A stretch of 64,000 nucleotides of DNA from Pogostemon cablin (lineage: Eukaryota > Streptophyta > Magnoliopsida > Lamiales > Lamiaceae). Below, piece after piece: positions 55,101 to 64,000 of the stretch. Numbering within the stretch: position 1 is the first letter of the stretch; every line of letters starts with the position of its first letter. The notes beneath the pieces were generated by a model. The model was not told where the DNA came from and made no database searches. It saw only the letters and a program-made list of their open reading frames with translations. A program made the position numbers and the translations under genes. The DNA is taken from NCBI GenBank assembly GCA_023678885.1, contig CM042955.1:32830088-32894087 (forward strand), written 5' to 3'.

Positions 55101-58100
55101 CTAGCTTGAGTTCTCTTTTCACTTCAGTCAATAATGTTGAGCGACTGCTTATCATTAACTCTAACTCAGTAAGTCATCTTGTAAGAATCGTCTTCTGCAT
55201 ATATCTAATGGTTGCCCTGTCAACATTATTGATCAAATTATCCTTTTCTCCAATCCATGAAGAACATGTTAAAAAGGGAGTATGAATGTGAGTTCTGGTG
55301 ATAATCACTTTCCTAGATAAGTGGCTTAATAATTTGGAAACTAAAATTGAATAGAAAATGTTCTTTGATGGTAATTGCTTTTTATCTGCTCTTCTCCTGT
55401 CACCTATATTTTGAGTGTTTAACGATTTGTGTTTGTTGCAATGCTTCTAGGAACAACAAGGAGGAGGGAATTGCATGGCTCTAGTGGAATCCACACCTTG
55501 TCTGGAACATGGGGTGACAAACTTGAAGATGCCATCTTTTTTTCATACAAAATGGACTTTTCTTGCAACATCATTGACCAAAAATATTCGAGTTTTGCCC
55601 TCTTGTTGGAGAAGAAGCTAGACGATGATGTTGGAAACTTTGAAGTAGATCTTTACTTGAGAAAGAAGCGTGTTAGAGCTTCTGTTTTTCCTTGTGGCCA
55701 AACACATCTGGATGCTCAACAGGTTGAGTCATATGCTAAACCAATAGTCAGTTTTTCTGTGCTATTTCATTTTCTAATAAATGATTAACTTCTCTTCTAA
55801 CAGGTGGTAAAAGCCAAATGCTTCCAAGAACTGATATTTAATGGCTTGTTTGGAAAACTGTTTGTCAAATCAGCGGGAGTGCGAAAATTTATGCTTAATA
55901 CAGATGAATCATTATGGGATTCCTCAAATATGTATTTACTTTTACCCTTGGAGTCAGATGATATAGCTACCAACACAACGTTGAAGATTAATTGGATGGG
56001 CATTGACTCTTGTGTTACAACAGTGGAATTCTTAAAGAAAAATGCTAGGTTGAATTCTCAGCAATTTGAGAATGTTGATGTAAATTCATTATCTCACGCT
56101 AGTGATCTTGTTATAAATAAATGGGATAGTGATATAATTCACTTGGCTGATCGATCCACTACTGTAGACAGCCTCAAGGAAATGGTTGTGGTAGCCATCC
56201 ACACTGGCAAAATTTATTCTATTCTGCATATTGTTGATGATACATCTGCTGAAAGCCCATTTGAAGGAAATGCGGATGAGAGTTACTCATCATATGCTGA
56301 TTATTTCTGTAAAAAGTGCGTCTGTGGACTAATTAATTAATTTTCTGTTATTATTTTCCCATTATTAGTTTATTTACTCATAATTTTCCAGGTATAATAT
56401 TGTTTTAAAGCATCCGCAACAGCCGCTGGTGCTCCTGAAGCAAAGCCATAATTCACATAATCTTCTTGTGGATTTCCAAAATGAAGGTCGGTTAAGATTA
56501 GTGAATAGTTGTTTTCAAACTCATAAAATTCTAGAAGCATCAATTATGGCATAATCTTGTGTTTGGCATATTCACATATATTATCAATATGCTCTCTTAT
56601 AATCACTTTTCTTTATGATGCGCTTATCATAATGTGTCAAGCTTGTTTATTCCAGTGAGTCCTTTTTTAACTATAATATCGACCACTTCAATGATTCTCA
56701 TTGTATATATCTTCAAAGAGTCTGTGGGGGTTTCCCATAATGTATGAATACTTTTATCTTCAAAATTAATTTCTTCATGCTATATTTTAAATCAGCCTCA
56801 TCATTTCATTTTAGTCACTACAAGTTAGTCTCTACAATTCAAGCTCATGTTATTATTTGCATTATTTGTTCTGTTGGAATGGGAGGGGCCTATCTGAGCC
56901 TTTTTCTGTGATATTCTTTCCATTTAGTACGTTTGTTTGAGAATTGGAAGCATGAATGAATATAATTCGATCAGCTATTCATATTCTTTGTGCCAATTGT
57001 TTGATCAAAGTGTCTTTTCTAAATTATTAGGCGTTTCATTGTCGAAAAAACGTGGTGGTAGAAAGCCTGTGGTGGATAAGCCACTATATCGTGCTCACAT
57101 TCCACCGGAACTTTTGGTTGCTACTGGTATCACAACATATATTTTGAAGTCAGTCTACTTGCTACCTTCACTAATGCACCGTTTCGAGTCTCTAATGTTG
57201 GCAAGCCAGCTTAGGGAAGAAATTTCACATCACTCTGGTTATTGCGGTATTTCAAGCTCGTTGGTATGTAGTTTGACATATTTATATGGTTAACCGTAAT
57301 TTATTTATCTGTGTTTTAAATTGGAGTGATTTATATACATAGATATTAGAAGCTCTCACCACTCAAAGATGTCATGAAAGTTTCTCCATGGAGCGATTAG
57401 AACTTCTTGGAGATTCAGTTTTAAAGTATGCTGTGAGCTGCCACCAATTTCTTAAGAATTCCAAGCAACATGAAGGACAACTGTCGTTAAGTCGGTCTAG
57501 GATCATTTGCAACTCAACTCTCCATAAACTGGGAACAGACCGCAAGCTGCAGGTAAATTTCTAAATGCATTACCTTTTTCTTTTCCAATTATTTGAGTGT
57601 ACCACTATACTCAGTCAATTACTGCACCTTAGAAATAATCCAATGACGGACTTCAGTTATTTACTCCTTTTGTTGTCAAAAGGAATACGTACAAGACTGT
57701 GCATTTGATCCACGCAGATGGACTGCTCCGGGACAGCGTTCAATATGGCCTTCTCCATGTAGTCATATGTTGGATACGAGGGAAGTACCCCTGGAGAGCA
57801 GATTTTTCAGTGAAGACATTAAATTAATGCTTGGAAAGACATGTGATAGTGGCCACCGATGGATGGTTTCAAAAACCATATCGGATTGTGTTGAAGCTCT
57901 TATCGGGGCATACCATGTGAGTGGTGGGTTGGCTGCTTCTGTTAGCTTGATGAAGTGGCTTGGCATAGAGGCTGAAGTTGAACATTCTTGGATAGATGAT
58001 GCTATCAAAGCTGCATCTCTGTATTGTTATGCTCCAAAAGCCATGGATATTGGTATTCTAGAATCGAAGCTTGGGTATAATTTCTCGACCAAAGGTTTAT

Positions 58101-60243
58101 TGCTTGAGGCAATAACACATGCAGCTGGACCGGAAGAAAGTGTTGGATATTGTTACCAGGTAGGAACCTTTATCTATAAATATGTAATTTTTTTCCTTTA
58201 TTTTTAGACTCAATTTTATGCAGTTGTCCTTATTATATCTTCGTAAAACTAACTCTTAAGCTACTGCTAATGGTTTTATCTGTCATCATTGCAGCGGCTT
58301 GAATTTCTCGGTGATGCTGTGTTGGACGTACTTATTACATGCCATCTTTATGAAAATCATAGCGACATTGATCCTGGTGAGTTGACAGACTTGCGTTCTG
58401 CCTCTGTTAACAACGACAACTTTGCACTCGCAGCTGTGAGACGAAACCTTCACCCTCATCTTCAGCATAGCTCCGTGTATCTCAATCAGCAAATATCTGA
58501 ATTTGTTAATTCTGTATCTGGAATGAGTACCACAACCTTAGCACCAGATACTAAAGGTCCTAAGGTGCGTTTTTATGAAGGCTTGCTAACTATATTTCAT
58601 ATTACTAGTTTCATACTATTTCGAGTTCAATCATGTGCTTGCAATTAGGTACTCGGTGACCTGGTGGAAAGCATCGCTGGTGCAGTGCTTGTCGACTCTA
58701 AACTCAACTTGGATGAAGTTTGGAAAGTCTTTAAACCTATATTATCTCCGATTGTGACTCCTGATAAGCTCGATCTTGCACCTGCACGTGAACTGACCGA
58801 GTTATGTGACTCTCTTGGCTACTTCATCAAAGAAAGTTTTACCAGAGAAGGAGATGTGGTGCATGCAGAACTCACGTTACAGCTCAAAGACGTGCTATTA
58901 GACGGTCGAGGCTCTGGACCTATCAATAAAGCTGCAAAGGGGATGGCAGCTCTTCAATTATTGGAGAAATTAAAGGTTTTTCTCTGCTTTATTTAGCTAT
59001 ATATTACATCGATTTTCTGTTGAAACCAGTAAGTCCTTTTAGAGTTTTTATTAGTCATGAAATCTACGATGCACGAGCTATGGAAGTTACTTTCACTCTA
59101 TGTTCATATGCAAGTACTTTTTTCAAGATTACTTGCAGTTAATTTTGTCTTGAGATTGTGGATCTTGTTACGTTGTCCCGTTTTGGTTAGTTTCCCAAGT
59201 CCCTCTTTTCGAATGAATCTTCTAAACTCGATAGATGTCTTAGATGCAAAGTGATTCTTGGTTATGGATTGGACAAGAGAAAATTACACTTTTTCGATGT
59301 CTCCCCCATCGTCTTTTATGATTGTTCCAAACTGTACATACCCTTCAACAATACAAACAAGTTGACCTAATTTAGATTGCTTTTGTTCTGATTACAGTCG
59401 AGAGGAATAAGATCTTCCAAGCGACGGTTTTCTGAGCATGATGATATTGATCCCCTTTCAGACGACTTGTGCTCTCAGAGTCGGAGTCAAGATTCTGGAT
59501 CAGCCCCCAAAAGGTGCAAGGTAGCTCGGGTGCAGCAGGAGAACGACAGAGATTTAACCGAGGGATCTAGTAAGACCGACATTCCAGGTATTAACTGTTA
59601 AGCATTTTCTTTTCATCAGATAGACGTATGCTTGTTTTGATACGTAAAGGGTCCAAAATTGCTAAGCTCGATACATTTTGACATCCAATGAGGCCTGAAT
59701 GTTGTCGTGGTCGTGAGAATTTTATTTCTTGGCAGTGGTTCCGCCCATTGAAATGAAGAAAGGGGGGCCTCGCACGTCACTGTACTCACTCTGCAAGAAA
59801 CTTCAATGGCCAATGCCTGCTTTTGATACAAAGGAGCAAAAATCTAGGTTAGCACAGTATACACATGCATATAAGCTATGTATATATAGAGGGTTCGCGT
59901 GGAAACCTGCTGACATGGTAGAACAATGCCAGCAGGTATCCACGGGGCGCTCGTGGTATGGGAGATATATGGCGTTATGTTTCCCTATATATGTTTATGT
60001 ATGTATGCATATAGCTTCATTGGCTAACATGAGTCGGTTTTTGACAGAACTCCGATACAGTTTGAAGGCCGCGCAACAGGGTTCTCTAGTTTTGAGTCAC
60101 AGATAAGCTTGACCATACCCGACTTTGGTCAGTTTGAACTCAACGGAGAGGCAAGAGCTGATAAGAAGAGCTCGTACGATTCTGCTGCACTTGTGATGCT
60201 CTACGAACTTGAGAGACAGGGAAGGATCCTAATAGGCAAGTGA
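49125..60243 (+). CDS. DCL3: Dicer-like 3 (DCL3), 25 exons, predicted 1,627 aa
   Basis: Dicer that cuts dsRNA into 24-nt siRNAs for RNA-directed DNA methylation in the nucleus. Exons: 49125-49195, 49325-49508, 49835-49948, 50331-50465, 50608-50677, 50931-50995, 51092-51220, 51808-51960, 52159-52282, 53049-53154, 53261-53453, 53537-53697, 53843-54061, 54159-54424, 55451-55722, 55804-56315, 56392-56486, 57031-57263, 57343-57552, 57683-58159, 58295-58564, 58649-58975, 59398-59587, 59736-59847, 60048-60243; all phases agree. Domains: degenerate helicase (GAGDT at 45-49, DECH at 152-155, QSKKQD at 484-489); dimerisation domain about 560-645; PAZ about 755-930; RNase IIIa with E1054, D1058, D1172, E1175; RNase IIIb with E1266, D1270, D1357, E1360; dsRBDs about 1395-1460 and 1535-1625; basic NLS-like PKRCKVAR between them. 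The C-terminal end (MKKGGPR..., LYELERQ) marks DCL3 rather than DCL2 or DCL4. Intron 2 uses a GC donor; all others GT-AG. Confidence 0.95.
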
Positions 60244-60938
60244 AGTCTTCATCTCCAATGATCTGACAGGCGAGGCCAGCAACGGGCAAATACGTGCAAT
60301 GTAAAGAAAGGTTCGCCTTAACGACTAACTTGAACTTCTATAAACAGAGCTCCCATTTGGCAAACTCTTATGAACTATCGTGTTCTTGATTGACCACGCA
60401 AACCTAATATATTTATTTCTACCTCCAATGTGCCACTCAATATCATGTAATTATCTGTTATTTTGCCAGCCCGGTAAATTATCCGAACCCGAATTCGGAT
60501 TTCTGCATTTGGGCATGTCAACACATCCTTCAACTTGAGATCCATAAACCCACAATTCTATGAATAAAAGATTTATACACTTCTGTGCACACATGCTCAT
60601 ATGCATCAAATCAGCAATATGGACCTAATTTTCATATGGTAGAATAATTTTGTAATAAATATGGATAGTCTGAAATTTTAGAAAAAAAAAACCCACCAGT
60701 GTCACTTTGTCTGATTATCCCTCATGCATGTACATCTTCACATAAAAGAGATGGTCGAATGTCTTGGAATAAAGATATAGAATGGAAAAAAATAGGTCTC
60801 AAGTATTACCCACTTATCATTATGATTACAATAATACAAAACTTCAAATTACCGTATGGGAGCATAGCATTACATTGGATATCTGGATTTCTTGATCCCA
60901 TCATCTCCCTAGAAGAAATCTAGTTCGTATTGTTGGGA
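60244..60938. other. 3' UTRs between convergent genes
   Basis: No coding frame. AATAAA words at about 60560 and 60654 may serve DCL3 polyadenylation. The stretch also holds the 3' UTR of the minus-strand gene; the two genes are tail to tail, stop codons about 695 bp apart. Confidence 0.6.
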
Positions 60939-63900
60939 TCAGATCACTTTCCCTCCCCATAAAAAAAGGGCCGATCCTGCAATGAAAAGCATGGAAGCAG
61001 CTGTAACGGAGGCGTAACCAGTCAATACAAGACTCAGGCAAAATGCGAGGAAGATCAGCACTGCAGCGAGCGTTCGGGAATGATTCTGATGGGAGAGGTT
61101 GCCAGCAACTGGAAAGGCCAATATTATTCATCAGAAGCTGTCAAATATATTTGTAGTCGATCATTAAAACAAAGCTTTTCACCTTGTTACTTCCCAACCA
61201 TACCCTAAAGTAGTGGTGCTTTCATTTAATCATCGATCATCCAAGGTATTGCACTAGTATGGGTGATGCGAACATAATTTATATTTGTCAAAACAAAATA
61301 ATACTCTTAAGGGATGATGCACTGTTTAGGTTGAACCTCATAATACGGATTTAAATAGATAAGCATATACCTCATTGTGGTTGAGGATTGATTTACCTTT
61401 AGACGGTCCATCCGATTTAGTTTGAACTTCGGCCCTCAAGTGTTTGTACGATTCTATAGTTCTTCTAAGGCCTTCCTGCAAATAACAACATCAGTTTGGG
61501 TATAGTATCTAAGAAACTAAGTCGAGTAAGCTGAGATAAAGCCTCCTGCTTTGACAATTCAATTACATAGTTGATACAGTATATCAACACTCAATAAAAT
61601 ACATGAAGCCAAAATCCATCCTCCATGCGAGTTCGATTGTGATGTTGGAGACTGTTTTCCTTTTCACTGGCTAAACAAATAACATATTGAACTTTTTTTT
61701 CCGTATGTGCAGCCAGCTACTGTTTACAGCATAGCAAAGCTGAATCACGTTAACTGTGTACAGCGTTAACAAATTCTTACTATATCTAGACCCTAAACTA
61801 GGCACGGCACTATACGATTGACACATTACTCGATAAAAATGGAAAACATGTTGGGTAATAGTTATGTGAGAAGAGAGAAGAAGTTGATCAAATTAAGGAG
61901 CATGAATAGACCTGGAGAGGCACAATAGGCATGTAGCCAACGAGATTATTTGCTTTAGTACAATTAAAAGTTCTGCTGCGCGTTAGAAGCCTGACTCTTG
62001 AAGGTGTCAACTGCGGCACCTTCATTCCATAAGGAGCAAGGATTTTATAAATTAACTCCATCATATGTGCAATTGGCATCACGACGGTGGCAGGAATCTT
62101 TATGCTTGGCCTGCATACCGAACAAGCTTAGAAACAAAGATACATGTATTGTTTATTGCAAATGGCTAACTATAACTGACCCTCAAGGGTTTTAGATCAT
62201 TATAAACCCAAATTATACACACTTGCACTGTAGGACAATATTTGGGCTTCATACTCTAGTATATAGAAAAGGTGAAGGTGGATGGACCAAAGATGCAGAC
62301 TGCTCTTGAAAAAGAAGAATACCTGTCATAACCCAAACTTCCAAGAATGAGAGACATGAACTCCCAGAATTTGATCGGTTCCATATTAGTAATGAAGTAT
62401 GCCTGCAAGAGGGATTTTCAAAATAAACTCCATTAACGTGGCACGCATTCAGGTCATACCTAATGTCTTCACAATAAAAGAAATGCTTGGATAACTCCTC
62501 TCGTGCTAACAAGCTGTTAAAATTAATGGGAAATCACCATGAAATTTCCAAAAGAATCAGGCATACCATATATGTACACATGACAAATCAGTTGCTATTG
62601 AGGTCATTATGAGGGAAATGTTTGATTTCTGAGTAAACATTCCCAACATACATTTAAGTTGCAAGGAATTGAAATAAGAGAAAATTGATTGGCAGTTGTA
62701 TTAACCCTCCCATACTGCAATATAGCAGTTTGGCTTATTGCATAATCGTCCAGACTAGAAATATATGCTTTTAAACAGACAAGAGTCACTAATGTAAAAC
62801 ACACGCAATGATATAACATGCAACCTGTCCAGCAGCTTTTTCTGCAACTGTCTTTTCAGATGCCAACGCTCTGTCAGCACATATGTGAGCATGTGCTACA
62901 TTCCCAACATAAGTAAAATCATACATGTTGTTTCCATCTCCGATTATAAACTGTCATTAAAAATAGTAATCTGTTAGAATGACCAGAGTCATCCATGAAT
63001 TTTTTAGATTTCACAGTGACATGGATAAATATTAAATCAATATGACCATGAATTGATCGAGTTACGAACTCCACTTGATCTAAAAGAAGTACAATAACAT
63101 AAGTGAAGATATCCACATAAAACCACCTCACAGGAATTATACCAGAGTAGCATTTATTTCACTTTTTAAATGACAGCTTGAATACATTTTCCTTTCTTCA
63201 TTTTTTTTAGAGAAAGACAGCTTGTATACATTAATCGCAGTTAGTGAATAGCTTCTACTGGGAAGAAATTAACAGCAAGACATGATAACAAGATAGATCA
63301 TTAATCACCTTTGATTTCCCTGCCCTCGCCGCAGTAACTAAAGATGGAACAAACAACTTATCACCAGGGCCAAAGAGGCTGCTAGGTCGTATGCAGCATG
63401 TTAAAAGTCCATTTGTACCGTTGCCCTTGATAACCATAGCCTCTCCTTCAGCTTTTGTGGCAGAATATGAATCATTCGGCTTCAGTCAAGAACGATAAAA
63501 CATAGAAATTATAGAAAACTTGGTCAAACACTGAAATAACGTTATGTAAAGCATAAACCAAGAATCCCAAATATTCTCACTCATGTAATTAATCTTCCTA
63601 GAACCCATCACTTGCTTAAAAATATACTGTATGGAATAGAGTCAAACCCATGAATACCTTAGAAGGATAAGGTAATGATTCATCTACGTTGAATAAATCA
63701 TGAACTCCGTCGAAGACTACACTTGGGGAGCTTGTATATATAAGTCGTTTTGCATTTACCTCAATACACGCATCAATAACATTCTTCGTTCCTGTAGTCA
63801 TAGTTGCAATCTAAGCAAAGAAAAGCCAGTTGTGGGACACACGCATGCCCATGTTTCTTGATGTGACAGACAATGCTTAAAACTTTACCTTGTACATTGA

Positions 63901-63978
63901 CAGAATAATGCAGCTGATGGTTATTGATGGAAGAATCAGGAGCAGCCATGTGAAAGACCACCTCAGCTCCTTGGAAAG
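60939..63978 (-). CDS. Sterol-4alpha-carboxylate 3-dehydrogenase, decarboxylating (3beta-HSD family), 3' part
   Basis: NAD(P)-dependent enzyme of C4 demethylation in plant sterol synthesis, at the ER. Eight exons in the window, minus strand: 63978-63889, 63791-63658, 63479-63309, 62950-62825, 62402-62323, 62110-61912, 61475-61397, 61108-60939; all junctions GT-AG with agreeing phases. The 5' exons, with the Rossmann nucleotide site, lie beyond the right edge. Seen: VVFHMAAPDSS, RLIYTSSPSVVF, the catalytic YSATK (Y-x3-K) early in the third exon, CCIRPSSLFGPGD, GDGNNMYDFTYVGNVAHAH, ITNMEPIKFWEFM, PYGMKVPQLTPSRVRLL. The last exon adds a Ser/His-rich linker and two hydrophobic segments (LAAVLIFLAFCLSLVLTGYA, MLFIAGSALFLWGG), probably a membrane anchor, ending GGKVI. 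Some plant paralogs end in a reticulon domain; this one ends in a short anchor. Confidence 0.92.
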
Positions 63979-64000
63979 CTTCATTTCAAACAATAAAGAA

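Noticed and set aside
49125..60243. DCL2 or DCL4 assignment
   Set aside because: Parts resemble DCL4 (DECH region, dimerisation domain), but the RNase III region (FSMERLELLGDSVLKYAVS, DTREVPLESRF) and the C-terminal KKGGPR...LYELERQ fit DCL3.

Overview
The window is plant nuclear DNA, most likely from a eudicot. It holds two spliced plant genes on the right, a dense nest of plant LTR retrotransposons on the left, and AT-rich intergenic DNA full of small DNA transposons between them. The species cannot be named from sequence alone.

Layout. 1-4430 is a decayed Ty1/copia retrotransposon (gag-pol remnant, purine tract and start of the 3' LTR). 5691-6511 and 34481-35994 are two halves of a decayed Ty3/gypsy chromovirus-type element. 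It is split by a 27,964-bp insertion at 6512-34475, flanked by the 5-bp target duplication TATGT. That insertion is an Athila-like Ty3/gypsy element in plus orientation, with LTRs, a tRNA-Asp primer site, gag-pol, a third ORF and a polypurine tract. It is itself split by a second member of the same family in minus orientation at 12525-26484 (13,960 bp, target duplication CACTG, two LTRs of equal length, a single frameshift in gag-pol, intact third ORF). By hand count the inner LTR pair differs at about 33 sites in 1,670 bp and the outer pair at about 44 in 1,640, which fits the nesting order.

The most unusual feature of this family is a 9-base word, GGTTCGACC, with its reverse complement GGTCGAACC. 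It occurs in dense, partly palindromic clusters at three places in each element: upstream of the TATA-like box in the LTR, inside gag, and in the spacer before the third ORF. In gag the same word is read in different frames (RFD, GST, GRT, VEP), so the DNA or RNA word is what is kept. The third ORF begins with a tiny exon and a ~0.5-kb GT-AG intron at the same place in both elements.

36000-48700 holds small DNA transposons: a Helitron 3' end, a MULE-like element containing a 796-bp hAT element with a perfect 8-bp target duplication and another MULE-like element, TIR MITEs, and two Stowaway MITEs. It also holds a ~1.6-kb tandem duplication in which each copy carries a broken gene of the plant self-incompatibility S1 family (minus strand), hidden because stops and a frameshift break the reading frames.

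49125-60243 is a complete 25-exon Dicer-like 3 gene (DCL3, predicted 1,627 aa), the dicer that makes 24-nt siRNAs for RNA-directed DNA methylation. Its RNase III and dsRNA-binding domains look intact, but the helicase has lost its Walker A lysine and the usual motif VI. Tail-to-tail with it, 60939-63978 (minus) is the 3' part of a sterol 4-alpha-carboxylate 3-dehydrogenase (decarboxylating) gene that runs off the right edge. The retrotransposons are the kind of target DCL3 silences; their closeness to the gene may be chance.
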